Part shown: in pieces, positions 48,299 through 56,761 of the stretch
How the letters are laid out: each line of letters opens with the position of its first letter
Position numbering within the stretch: the stretch's first letter is position 1
Source of the DNA: CADCTP01 sp963849885
GTDB taxonomy: Bacteria; Actinomycetota; Actinomycetes; Mycobacteriales; CADCTP01
Reading direction: 5' to 3'
Assembly (NCBI GenBank): GCA_963849885.1
Contig: CAWKIV010000006.1
Location: 620,001-684,000, forward strand
DNA length: 64,000 nt
Made by a program: the position numbers and the translations under genes
Notes under the pieces: generated by a model
What the model saw: only the letters and a program-made list of their open reading frames with translations
The model's database searches: none
Told to the model about the DNA's origin: nothing

Positions 48299-49072
48299 TC
48301 AGGTCACCCGCGCCACCGTCGAGGTGCCGTAGCGGGCGGCGACCAGCGACTTGATGCCGGCCGGGAAGGACGCGGCGGCGGCCAGGTGGGCGGCGGTCAG
48401 CTGCCGCTGGGCCGCCGGGTCGCCGGTGAAGGCGGCCGCACAGAGTGCCGGCTCCGCGTTGGCCAGCGCGAGGATCGCACCCGGGCAGCCGAGCGGGCCG
48501 GCGAAGGACAGCACCGCGGACGAGCCCGGGTAGAGGTGACCGTCCCAGACGGACAGCGTGTGCAGCAGCCGCTCCGGGTCGCCGCTGGAGTCCTTCGCGC
48601 CGATCACCGGCAGGTCCGGCAGCAGCGCGACCGGGATGCCGGGCGGGGACGCGGCCGGGAAGTGGTACGCCAGCAGCGGCAGGTCGCCGGCCGCCGCGGC
48701 CACTTCCGCGTAGTACGGCCGGGGGTCCGGCACCCGGCGCGGGGACAGCACCAGCGCGGCGTCCGCGCCGGCGTCCCGGGCCGCCGCGGTGCGCCGGGCG
48801 GCCTGACCGGCCCAGCCACCGCCGGTGCCGGCGAGCACGGTCACCCCGTCCAGCCGGCCGCGCACCGCGTCCAGCAGCCGGCGGCGCTCGTCCTCGTCCA
48901 GGGTGTCGGCCTCGCCGGTCGAGCCGGCGACCACGACCGCGCGCACGCCGTCGTCGACCAGCCGGGCGGCCAGGTCCGCGGTGGCGGCGGCGTCGACCGC
49001 GCGGGTGTCGTCGAAGAGCGTGACCAGGGCGACGCCGATCCCGGTGAAGGGCGGCGATGCGGCAGCATCCAC
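48299..49072 (-). CDS. Dihydrodipicolinate synthase family aldolase
   Basis: A 257-residue class I aldolase/lyase of the DapA family. The GSTGE motif is at 50-54, active-site Tyr136 in LLAYHFPA and the Schiff-base Lys160 in VIGAKDSSGD. It is shorter than authentic DapA (about 290) and lacks lysine-pathway context, so it more likely acts on another 2-keto acid (for example in sugar-acid or sialic-acid-like catabolism). GTG start at 49072. Substrate unassigned. Confidence 0.85.
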   Translation of the reverse strand: MDAAASPPFTGIGVALVTLFDDTRAVDAAATADLAARLVDDGVRAVVVAGSTGEADTLDEDERRRLLDAVRGRLDGVTVLAGTGGGWAGQAARRTAAARDAGADAALVLSPRRVPDPRPYYAEVAAAAGDLPLLAYHFPAASPPGIPVALLPDLPVIGAKDSSGDPERLLHTLSVWDGHLYPGSSAVLSFAGPLGCPGAILALANAEPALCAAAFTGDPAAQRQLTAAHLAAAASFPAGIKSLVAARYGTSTVARVT

Positions 49073-49222
49073 CCGCCGACCGTAACCCGCCGGCGCGGCC
49101 GAGCCCGACCTGCCGCCGGGACCACCGCGGCCAGGCCGGCCGGAGACCCCCGCGTCGCCGGGTGGGCGCGCGGACCGGCCGGACCAGCCGCCCCGGGGGT
49201 CCGGGGCGGCCCCCGGGGTGAC

Positions 49223-51337
49223 TCAGCTGGCCGGCTGCTCGACCCGCTCGGTGTCCAGCAGCTCGTCCGGCTCCACGTCGCCCTTCTTCGCCAGCGCGCT
49301 CGGCCACCAGATGTGCCGGCCGATGTCCAGGTTGAGCGCGGTGACCAGCACCGAGCGGACCACGATGGTGTCCAGCAGCACGCCCAGCGCGACCGCGAAG
49401 CCGAGCTCGGCCAGGAAGACCAGCGGCAGCGTGCCGAGCACCGCGAACGTGCCGGCCAGCACGCAGCCGGCCGAGGTGATGACCCCGCCGGTGGCGGCCA
49501 GCCCGATCAGCGCGCCCCGCCGGGTGCCGTGCCGCTTGGCCTCCTCGTGCACCCGGGTCATCAGGAAGATGTTGTAGTCGATGCCCAGCGCGACCAGGAA
49601 CACGAAGACGAACAGCGGGAACGACGAGTCCGCGCCGCCGAAGCCGAAACCGTACTTGAAGATCAGCGCGCTGGCGCCGAGCGCGGCCGTGAAGGACAGC
49701 ACCACGGTGCCGATCAGCAGCACCGGCGCGAGCACCGCGCGCAGCAGCAGCATGAGGATCAGCAGCACGACCACGAGCACGATCGGCACGATCAGGTTGC
49801 GGTCGTGCTTGGCCGCGTTCTGCAGGTCGAGGTTGATCGCGGTGCCGCCGCCGACCAGCGCGTCGGCGTCGGGCACGGCGTGCGCCTCGGCCCGCAGCCG
49901 CTCGATCGTCGCGTACGCCTCCGGGCTGTCCGGCGGGTCGGTGAGGGTGCCCTGGAAGTACGCGTTGTCGCCGCGGACGACCGGCTCGGTGAGCTCGCCG
50001 ATGCCGTCCACGCCCTCGAGCGCGGACCGCACCCGGGCCGCCGCCGGGGCGTCGGAGACGATCGCCACCGGGGTGCCGGCCCCGCCGGCCTCCGGGAAGT
50101 GTCGGGTGACGACCTCCTCGCCGACGATCGAGTCCGGCCGGCCGGTGAACGACTCGGCGTTGGTCAGCCCGTTGGCGTCGAGGTAGACGATGCCGAGGGA
50201 GAGCACGCCGAGCACCACCGCGGTGACCACCCAGACCTTGCGCGGCCCGCGGGCGATCCGGTTGCCCACCCGCGCCCAGAACCCGCGGGTGGTCGGCTCG
50301 GCCGAGCCGTAGCGCGGCTTGACCGGCCAGAACAGCCACCGCCCGCAGATCACCAGCAGCGCCGGCAGCAGCGAGATCATCACCAGCAGGGCGACGCCGA
50401 CGCCGATCGCGGCGACCGGGCCGAGGCTGGCGGTGGAGTTGGTCTCCGCGAAGAGCAGGCAGAGCATGCCGAGGATGACGGTGGCCGCGCTGGCGATGAT
50501 CGCCGGGCCGGCCCGGCGCACCGCGAAGGCCATCGCCTCGTGCCGGTCCTCGTGCCGGCGCAGCTCCTCCCGGTAGCGGGCGACCAGCAGCAGCGCATAG
50601 TCGGTGCCGGCGCCGAAGACCAGCACGGTGAGGATGCCGGCGCTCTGCCCGTTGACCACCAGCCCGGCGTGCTCGGCCAGCAGGTAGATCAGGGCCTGGG
50701 ACACGGTGAGCGCGACCCCGGCGCTGAGCACCGGCAGCAGCCACAGGATCGGGCTGCGGTAGGTCACCAGCAGGATGATGACGACGACGCCGATGGTGGC
50801 GAACAGCAGCCGGCCGTCGATCCCCTCGAACGCCGACGCCGAGTCCGCGGCCTGCCCGAACGGCCCGGTGATGTGCATGGCGAGGCCGTCGGCCCCCTCC
50901 GCGCCGATCTCCCGGATCTGCTCGGCGATGCCGGGCACCTGGTTCCACCCGTTTTCGCCGAGGTCGTAGGTGACCAGGACCTGCAGCGCCTCCCCGTCCT
51001 GGGACGGGATCGGTCCGGTGGGCTGGCCCTGGGCGCCCTCCAGGCCGGCGAAGCGCTGCGCGTCCGCGGCCGCCTTGGCCTTGTCGGCCGCGGTCAGCCC
51101 GCCCTCCCGCTCGTACACGATCACCGCGGGGATCGCGTTGGGAGACTGGAAGGACTGCTGGATCTCCAGCACCTTCGTCGACTCGGCACTGCCGGGCAGC
51201 CAGGCGGCCGTGTCATTCTGCTGGGCGTCGGTCAGCTTGCCGGACAGCGGCCCGGCCAGGCCGACCACCACCAGCCAGAAGATCAGCACCAGGAACTTCG
51301 ACCGACGACCGGTGAACAGGCTGGACAGGCTGGACAC
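49223..51337 (-). CDS. MMPL-family RND transporter
   Basis: A 704-residue polytopic membrane protein. N-terminal membrane helix (KFLVLIFWLVVVGLAGPL), extracellular domain with QNDTAAWLPGSAESTKVLEI, two MMPL halves each with about five helices, and the DY proton-relay pairs in FGAGTDYALLLVARYREELR and ALGIDYNIFLMTRVHEEAKR. MMPL proteins export lipids, glycolipids or hydrophobic drugs using the proton gradient. The GTG at 51337 follows GGGGAGG by 9 bases; an ATG at 51385 is an alternative. No lipid-synthesis gene is next to it, so the cargo is unknown. Confidence 0.92.
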   Translation of the reverse strand: MSSLSSLFTGRRSKFLVLIFWLVVVGLAGPLSGKLTDAQQNDTAAWLPGSAESTKVLEIQQSFQSPNAIPAVIVYEREGGLTAADKAKAAADAQRFAGLEGAQGQPTGPIPSQDGEALQVLVTYDLGENGWNQVPGIAEQIREIGAEGADGLAMHITGPFGQAADSASAFEGIDGRLLFATIGVVVIILLVTYRSPILWLLPVLSAGVALTVSQALIYLLAEHAGLVVNGQSAGILTVLVFGAGTDYALLLVARYREELRRHEDRHEAMAFAVRRAGPAIIASAATVILGMLCLLFAETNSTASLGPVAAIGVGVALLVMISLLPALLVICGRWLFWPVKPRYGSAEPTTRGFWARVGNRIARGPRKVWVVTAVVLGVLSLGIVYLDANGLTNAESFTGRPDSIVGEEVVTRHFPEAGGAGTPVAIVSDAPAAARVRSALEGVDGIGELTEPVVRGDNAYFQGTLTDPPDSPEAYATIERLRAEAHAVPDADALVGGGTAINLDLQNAAKHDRNLIVPIVLVVVLLILMLLLRAVLAPVLLIGTVVLSFTAALGASALIFKYGFGFGGADSSFPLFVFVFLVALGIDYNIFLMTRVHEEAKRHGTRRGALIGLAATGGVITSAGCVLAGTFAVLGTLPLVFLAELGFAVALGVLLDTIVVRSVLVTALNLDIGRHIWWPSALAKKGDVEPDELLDTERVEQPAS

Positions 51338-51584
51338 GGAGCTCACCCTCCCCGTAGGACTCGGCCGAACGCTACTCCTGGTCATCAGTCGGCGGTCAAC
51401 CGCATTCCCCACCGGTTCATCCGGCGGACACCCGGAGTCGACCGCGCCGGGCACGATGGGTGACCCGATGATCACCATGCGATTTTGATCCGTTCGAGTC
51501 AGGGAGCCGATGTCTCAGGAGGTCTACGGTCCGCCTCAGTCAGGGGACGGTGGGGTTCGTTCGGGGCCGGTGGGGGGATTCGCG

Positions 51585-52880
51585 ATGAGGTCGTACGCGC
51601 GCGGGGGGCTGCTCGCCCTGGGCACGGCAATGGTGATGCTGGTCGCCGCGAGCCCGTCCTGGGCCGCCGGGCCGGTGCTCACCAACCCGGCCAACTGGAC
51701 GCCGCAGATGGTGGCGCCGGCCGGTGCCGGCTACGTCCGCCAGCTCACCCCGTGCGGCCCGAACATGTATGCGGTGGGCACGTTCAGTCAGTTCCGCAGC
51801 CCGGCTGACGGCGGCGCGGTCTTCACCCGCAACAACGCGATGTCGTTCAACGGGACGACCGGGCGGATGACCGCGTTCAACCCCAACACCGACGGCATCG
51901 TCAACAGCATCGCGCTGGACCCGGCCGACTGCTCCACCGCCTACATCGGCGGCAAGTTCAGCACCGTCGGCGGCCAGCCGGCGACCAACCTCGCCGCGGT
52001 CGACACGGCCACCGGCGCGCTCAGGACCGGCTTCAAGCACACCGCCACCGGACAGGTCAGCGCGCTGGTCTTCACGCACGGCCGGGTGCTGGTCGGCGGC
52101 TACTTCAACAAGGTCAACGGGGTCGACCGGGCCAAGCTGGCCAGCCTCCACCCGGTCACCGGCACGCCGGACGACTACCTGACGCTCGGCCTGACCGGCT
52201 TCTACCCGGGCCGGACCAACCCGACCCGGGCGTACAACTTCACGCTCAGCCACGGTGGCGACCGGATGCTGGTCACCGGCGTCTTCACCGCGGTCGGCGG
52301 GGTGCACCGGGAGCAGGTCTTCCAGCTCGACCTCGGCCCGACCGCGGCCACGCTCAACCCGTGGACGTCGACCGACTTCTACGTGCACTGCGCCGACTCG
52401 CTGCCGTTCTACATCCAGGACGCGACCTACTCGCCGGACGACACCACCGTCTACATCGCCACCACCGGCTACAAGGCGCGCTTCGACCCGCTGCACACGG
52501 TGGTCTGCGACGCCACGGCGGCGTACCCGAGCACCGGCGGCACGGTCGCCCGCAAGTGGGTCAACTACACCGGCTGCGACTCGCTCTACACCGTCGTCGC
52601 GGACGAGAGCACCGTGTACGTCGGCGGCCACCAGCGCTGGCTGAACGGCGAGAACATCTGCGACCGGGCCGGCGGCGGGGCGCTCGACCGGCCCGGCATC
52701 GGCGGCATCGACCCGGTCACCGGCCGGGCCACCAGCTGGAACCCGACCCGCTCCCGCGGCGCCGGCGCGGACGACCTGGTGATCGCGTTCGGCGGGCTGT
52801 GGGTCGGCAGCGACGACCAGAACACCGCCACCCAGTGCGGCCGGGAGTACCACCCCGGCATCTGCTTCCTGCCGTACTGA
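51585..52880 (+). CDS. Secreted beta-propeller (delta-60-repeat-like) protein
   Basis: A 431-residue exported protein with signal peptide RGGLLALGTAMVMLVAASPS ending SWA (about residue 27). The mature part repeats strands such as YIGGKFSTVGGQPATNLAAV, VLVGGYFNKVNGVDRAKLAS and VTGVFTAVGGVHREQVFQLD, a propeller of the delta-60-repeat type, and ends in HPGICFLPY, which I recall from a streptomycete secreted family. Paired cysteines suggest disulfides. An in-frame ATG at 51510 with a better ribosome-binding site (CAGGGAGC) would give a 25-residue longer leader. Function unknown. Confidence 0.82.
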   Translation: MRSYARGGLLALGTAMVMLVAASPSWAAGPVLTNPANWTPQMVAPAGAGYVRQLTPCGPNMYAVGTFSQFRSPADGGAVFTRNNAMSFNGTTGRMTAFNPNTDGIVNSIALDPADCSTAYIGGKFSTVGGQPATNLAAVDTATGALRTGFKHTATGQVSALVFTHGRVLVGGYFNKVNGVDRAKLASLHPVTGTPDDYLTLGLTGFYPGRTNPTRAYNFTLSHGGDRMLVTGVFTAVGGVHREQVFQLDLGPTAATLNPWTSTDFYVHCADSLPFYIQDATYSPDDTTVYIATTGYKARFDPLHTVVCDATAAYPSTGGTVARKWVNYTGCDSLYTVVADESTVYVGGHQRWLNGENICDRAGGGALDRPGIGGIDPVTGRATSWNPTRSRGAGADDLVIAFGGLWVGSDDQNTATQCGREYHPGICFLPY

Positions 52881-52913
52881 CGCCGTACTGACCCCGTACT
52901 GACCCCGTACGGA
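52871..52913. repeat. 11-bp tandem repeat at a stop codon
   Basis: GCCGTACTGAC (52871-52881), GCCGTACTGAC (52882-52892), CCCGTACTGAC (52893-52903) and a partial CCCGTACGGA follow each other with an 11-base period. The first unit holds the stop codon of the propeller gene. The period puts stop codons in all three frames. Confidence 0.92.
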
Positions 52914-52916
52914 CCC

Positions 52917-52943
52917 GGGCCGGCGCCCGCGCCGCGCCGGCCC
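52917..52943 (+). terminator. Hairpin terminator after propeller gene
   Basis: GGGCCGGCGC (52917-52926) pairs with GCGCCGGCCC (52934-52943) around a 7-base loop, 36 bases after the stop of the secreted propeller gene. Confidence 0.65.
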
Positions 52944-52971
52944 GCCCCGGCGGACCTGCCAAGATGCCGGG

Positions 52972-53628
52972 ATGGGACTGGGCGACGGGCCGGGCGAGTG
53001 GGACGACTACGAGTGGGTCCGGCTCGCCGACCTGCCCGCGTCGCCGCCTCCGGCCCCGCCGCCGGTCCGCCGGGCCGGCCCGCCGGCGCTGGCCGACGCG
53101 GTGCTGACCCGGCTGGCCCGGCGCAGCCTGTGGACCACCGGCGCGGGCACCCGGGTGCTGCTGGTCGACCTGGACAACCTGCGCGCCGACCCGGCCCGCT
53201 GGCGGGACCGGATGGCCATGGTGATCGCGCTGGCCCGGCAGGCCGACGTGGTCGCGCTGGCCGGCCAGGACGGCCCGGTACGGCGGGCGCGGCCGCACCT
53301 GGCCGAGTTCGCGTCGCGGGCCCGGGCGGTCGCCGACGGCAGCGACCTGGCCGACCACGTGCTGCTGGACGCGGCGGCCGAGGTGCCCGGCGCGGCCCAG
53401 TTCGTGGTGCTCAGCAACGACTGGATCTTCGCCGGGCTGGCCGCCCGCGGCCCGCTCACCGTGCTCAGCCCGGGCGGCAACGCGCTCAGCGACCGGCTGC
53501 GGGACGCCGCCACCCGGGTGGTCGACCTGGCCGCGGTGGAGGCGGCCACGGTGGAGGGAGCCGGCCGGGCGCCGCGGCGGGCCGCGTTCCGGGCGTCCCG
53601 GCGGCGGCCGGCCGCGACGGCGAGCTGA
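52972..53628 (+). CDS. NYN/PIN-like putative RNase
   Basis: A 218-residue protein. After a Pro-rich N-terminus it has RVLLVDLDNLRADP (first Asp pair), then a conserved Asp in DGSDLADHVLLDAAAEV, and FVVLSNDWIFAGLAAR where NYN domains have the hSxDxDF motif. This order (D-x-D-N, D-x2-D, S-N-D) is that of the NYN branch of PIN-type nucleases, although the match is weak. The C-terminal 30 residues are basic (RAPRRAAFRASRRRP) and could bind nucleic acid. It stands alone between a terminator and an unrelated gene. Confidence 0.55.
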   Translation: MGLGDGPGEWDDYEWVRLADLPASPPPAPPPVRRAGPPALADAVLTRLARRSLWTTGAGTRVLLVDLDNLRADPARWRDRMAMVIALARQADVVALAGQDGPVRRARPHLAEFASRARAVADGSDLADHVLLDAAAEVPGAAQFVVLSNDWIFAGLAARGPLTVLSPGGNALSDRLRDAATRVVDLAAVEAATVEGAGRAPRRAAFRASRRRPAATAS

Positions 53629-53733
53629 GCGCGTCGCCGCCGAGCACCTGGGTGACCCGCCGACCCGGTGATCCGCGAGGCTGGCCGGGCGGCCGGCGCC
53701 TGAGCACTACCGCTGGCCGGCGGATCTGGGAGC

Positions 53734-54036
53734 ATGCGCGGCGTGGGCGACGACAGCGGCGTCGAGGTCACCGCGCTGGCGGTCAACGTGGCCGTCCCGG
53801 AGGCCCTGCAGTGGACCGACAGCCGGCGCGGGGAGACGTTCCGGCTCACCGCGCTCAACGTCCGGCTGCGCCCGGACGGCCACCTCGCGGCCCGGGCGTA
53901 CGGACGCCCGGTCGGCGGCGGTCGGGGCACCTACGTCTCGTTCGCCGTCCCGGACCGGCCGGAGCTGGCCGCCCTCGTCGCCGCGGCCGCCGACCGGGCC
54001 GGCGGCCTGTGGGCCGCCCACCGCGGCCTCCCCTGA
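53734..54036 (+). CDS. Small hypothetical protein
   Basis: A 100-residue soluble protein starting VEVTALAVNVAVPEALQWTD and ending PELAALVAAAADRAGGLWAA. Strand-rich in the middle (TFRLTALNVRLRPDGHLAAR, TYVSFAVPDRP). Not recognised. The ATG at 53734 has no clear ribosome-binding site, and the true start could be the GTG two codons downstream or inside. Confidence 0.5.
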   Translation: MRGVGDDSGVEVTALAVNVAVPEALQWTDSRRGETFRLTALNVRLRPDGHLAARAYGRPVGGGRGTYVSFAVPDRPELAALVAAAADRAGGLWAAHRGLP

Positions 54037-54202
54037 CCGCCGCCCCACCGCCGGTGCGGCCGGGGTGTCACATCCCCCGGCCCGGCGGTGCTGTAGAGAC
54101 GTGCACCTGAGCCGAGACACAGGAGCGGCGGCCACGGCCGTCCTGACCAGCCGTGGAGCGGTCGCCGTAGGCACGGAGCGGCGGATCGGCAGGAAGGAGC
54201 GC

Positions 54203-54727
54203 ATGGCGGTGTCGGGTTCGCCCCACGGGACCGTGCGCGCCGACCTGGAGGAGGTCTTCCGCCGCGACTACCAGCGGGTGGTCGGTGTGGCCAGCCGGGT
54301 GCTGGGCTCGCGCGACCAGGCCGAGGACGTCGCCCAGGAGGTCTTCCTCTCCTTCGGGCGCTCGTCGGTGCCGGCCGGGGAGGCCCGCGGCTGGCTGTCC
54401 GTCGCCGCCGCCCACACCGCCCTCAACCTGCTCCGCTCGGGGCGCCGCCGCGCGTCCCGGGAGGAGACCGCCGCCACCGCGGACGACGCGGTCGTCTCCG
54501 ACGTGGCCGAGACCGTGGTCACGCGGGAGGAGCGCCGGCGCGTGCGCGCCGCGCTCGGCCGGCTGCCGCGCAAGCACGCCGTGGCGCTCGTGCTGCGGCA
54601 CAGCGGCCTCAGCTACGCCGACGTCGCGGCGGCCCTCGACTTGTCCCCCGGCAGCGTCGGCACCACGGTGCGGCGCGCCGAATCCGCCCTGCGGAAGGAG
54701 TTGAACCGGCATGCGGCATCCGACTGA
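54203..54727 (+). CDS. ECF-type RNA polymerase sigma factor
   Basis: A 174-residue sigma factor: region 2 in LEEVFRRDYQRVVGVASRVL, DQAEDVAQEVFLSFGR and GWLSVAAAHTALNLLRSGRR; region 4 in LPRKHAVALVLRHSGLSYAD and SPGSVGTTVRRAESALRKEL. ATG 54203 follows AGGAAGGAG; an upstream frame to 54065 is unlikely. It overlaps the anti-sigma gene by 17 bases and heads a four-gene operon that encodes its own membrane regulator and an ABC exporter. Confidence 0.9.
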   Translation: MAVSGSPHGTVRADLEEVFRRDYQRVVGVASRVLGSRDQAEDVAQEVFLSFGRSSVPAGEARGWLSVAAAHTALNLLRSGRRRASREETAATADDAVVSDVAETVVTREERRRVRAALGRLPRKHAVALVLRHSGLSYADVAAALDLSPGSVGTTVRRAESALRKELNRHAASD

Positions 54728-55793
54728 AGGCATCCTGCGCCGGCTGATCGACGAGCCGGCCGGCGTGTCCGGGCCCGACCGCGACCACGTCACCGGCTGC
54801 CCGCGCTGCCTCGGCCAGCTGGCCACCATGCGCGCCGACGCCGACCTGGTGGGCGCCGCGTTGGCCACCGAGGAGGTGGCCGACGTCGACGTCGCCGCCG
54901 GCTGGCGGCGCCTGTCGGCGGCCGCCCCGGGCCGGGGGCGGGCGGCTGCCCCGCCGCGCTCCGGCCGGGCCCGCGCGCTGCTGCGCCGCCCGGCCGTCGC
55001 CGGCCTCGCGGTCGCCGTCGTCCTGGCCGGCGCGGGGACCGCGGCCGCCAACGACTGGCTGCAGATCTTCCGGACCGAGCAGATCGCCCCGGTCAGCCTG
55101 ACCGCGGCCGACGTGCTCGCCCTGCCCGACCTGAGCGGCTACGGCGAGGTCGCGGTGGCCAAGGGCCCCGACCTGCACGAGGTGCCGGACGCGGCCGCCG
55201 CGGCGGAGCAGACCGGGCTGGCCGTGCCCGAGGTGACCACCCTGCCCGCCGGCGTCAGCGGCGAGCCGGACTACCAGGTCGGCCGCCAGGTCAGCGGCAC
55301 CTTCACCTTCTCGGCCGCGCGTGCCGCCCGGACCGCGGCCGAGTCCGGGGAGACGCTGCCGGCCGTCCCGCCGGGCCTGGACGGCAGCCGGGTGAAGCTC
55401 GTCGCCGGCCCGGGGGTGGCGCAGGTGTGGTCGCAGCAGTCGGCCGGCGTGCCCTCCCTGCTCGTCGGGCGGGCCGTCGCGCCGAAGGCCTTCTCCACCG
55501 GCGTCCCGTTCACGACGGTCCGCGACTACCTGCTCTCGCTGCCCGGCCTGCCGGAGAGCGTCGCGGCCCAGCTGCGCACGTTCACCGCGGACGGCTCCAC
55601 CCTGCCGCTGCCGGTGAACTCCGACGAGATCGCCGTCTCGTCGGCCGACGTGAACGGGGTGCCGGCCACGGTGCTGGCCGCCCGCGACCGGACCCTGGCC
55701 GCCGCCGTCTGGGTGGACGACGGGGTGGTGACCGCGGTGGCCGGCGCGCTGACCGCCGAGGAGGTCCTGTCGGTGGCGCGGGGACTGCGGTGA
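54711..55793 (+). CDS. Membrane anti-sigma factor with zinc motif and extracytoplasmic sensor
   Basis: A 360-residue protein. His26-x3-Cys30-x2-Cys33 (DHVTGCPRCLG) is the zinc-binding anti-sigma motif near the N-terminus, followed by a single membrane helix at about 94-112 (VAGLAVAVVLAGAGTAAA). The remaining 245 residues are outside the membrane (TLPAGVSGEPDYQVGRQVSG) and resemble DUF4367-type sensors in style. It should hold the sigma factor until a signal arrives. It overlaps the sigma gene and is followed by the ABC gene in a GTGA junction. Confidence 0.82.
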   Translation: MRHPTEGILRRLIDEPAGVSGPDRDHVTGCPRCLGQLATMRADADLVGAALATEEVADVDVAAGWRRLSAAAPGRGRAAAPPRSGRARALLRRPAVAGLAVAVVLAGAGTAAANDWLQIFRTEQIAPVSLTAADVLALPDLSGYGEVAVAKGPDLHEVPDAAAAAEQTGLAVPEVTTLPAGVSGEPDYQVGRQVSGTFTFSAARAARTAAESGETLPAVPPGLDGSRVKLVAGPGVAQVWSQQSAGVPSLLVGRAVAPKAFSTGVPFTTVRDYLLSLPGLPESVAAQLRTFTADGSTLPLPVNSDEIAVSSADVNGVPATVLAARDRTLAAAVWVDDGVVTAVAGALTAEEVLSVARGLR

Positions 55794-56761
55794 CCGCCGA
55801 CGCGGCGCTGCGCGAGGCGGCCGAGCTGGTCGCCGGGCTGCCGCCGGCGCCGGCCGTCTGGTGCTCGGGCCTGCGCCGCCGGTACGGCCGGCGGCTGGCC
55901 GTGGACGACGTGTCCTTCGAGGTGGGCCGCGGCCAGGTGGTCGGGCTGCTCGGCCCGAACGGGGCCGGCAAGACCACGGTGATCAAGATGCTGCTCGGCC
56001 TGGTCCGGCCGGACGCGGGCGAGGCGATGCTGCTCGGTCGGCCCGCGGCCGAGCCGGCCGCCCGGGCCAGGGTCGGTTACCTGCCGGAGCTCTTCCGCTA
56101 CCAGCCCTGGCTCACCGCGGCCGAGCTGCTGACGCTGCACGTCCGGCTGGCCGGGGTCGACGTCCCGGTGCCGGAGCGGCGCGAGGCCCTGGCCCTGGTC
56201 GGGCTGGCCGCCCGGGTCGACGACCGGCTGGGCGGCTTCTCCAAGGGCATGCAGCAGCGCCTCGGGCTGGCGGTCGCCCTGGTCGCCCGGCCGGAGCTGG
56301 TGATCCTGGACGAGCCGACCAGCGCGCTGGACCCGCTCGGCCGGGCCGACGTCCGCGACATCGTGCTCTCGCTCAAGGCCCGCGGCGTCGCGGTGCTGCT
56401 CAACTCGCACCTGATCGGCGAGGTCGAGCGGGTCTGCGACCGGGTGGTGATCCTGGACAAGGGCCGGGTGGCCGCCGCCGGGACCCTGGCCGAGCTGCTG
56501 GGCCGGCACGAGCTGCGGCTGCAGCTGACCGACGTCTCCGCCGCGGCCGAGTCGCGGCTGGCCGCGACCGGGACGGTCGAGCGCGCCGACGGCTGGTACG
56601 TGGTCGCCCTGCCGGCCGACGACGACGGCACGGCCGTCCCCGACCTGGTGCAGGACCTGGTCGCGCTGGGCGTACGGCTGCACGCGGTGGAGCCGGCGCG
56701 GATCAGCCTGGAGGAGCGCCTGCTCGGCATCCTGCGGGCCAACTCCGGAGGTGACCGGTGA
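55790..56761 (+). CDS. ABC transporter ATP-binding protein (ABC-2 exporter type)
   Basis: A 323-residue nucleotide-binding subunit with Walker A GLLGPNGAGKTTVIK, Q-loop region GYLPELFRYQPWLTAAELL, signature GGFSKGMQQRLGLA, Walker B VILDEPTSALDP, and a switch histidine in NSHLIGEVER. The C-terminal 90 residues form the extra domain typical of multidrug/lantibiotic-immunity ABC-2 exporters. The GTG overlaps the anti-sigma stop; its own stop overlaps the permease start. Confidence 0.92.
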   Translation: MTADAALREAAELVAGLPPAPAVWCSGLRRRYGRRLAVDDVSFEVGRGQVVGLLGPNGAGKTTVIKMLLGLVRPDAGEAMLLGRPAAEPAARARVGYLPELFRYQPWLTAAELLTLHVRLAGVDVPVPERREALALVGLAARVDDRLGGFSKGMQQRLGLAVALVARPELVILDEPTSALDPLGRADVRDIVLSLKARGVAVLLNSHLIGEVERVCDRVVILDKGRVAAAGTLAELLGRHELRLQLTDVSAAAESRLAATGTVERADGWYVVALPADDDGTAVPDLVQDLVALGVRLHAVEPARISLEERLLGILRANSGGDR

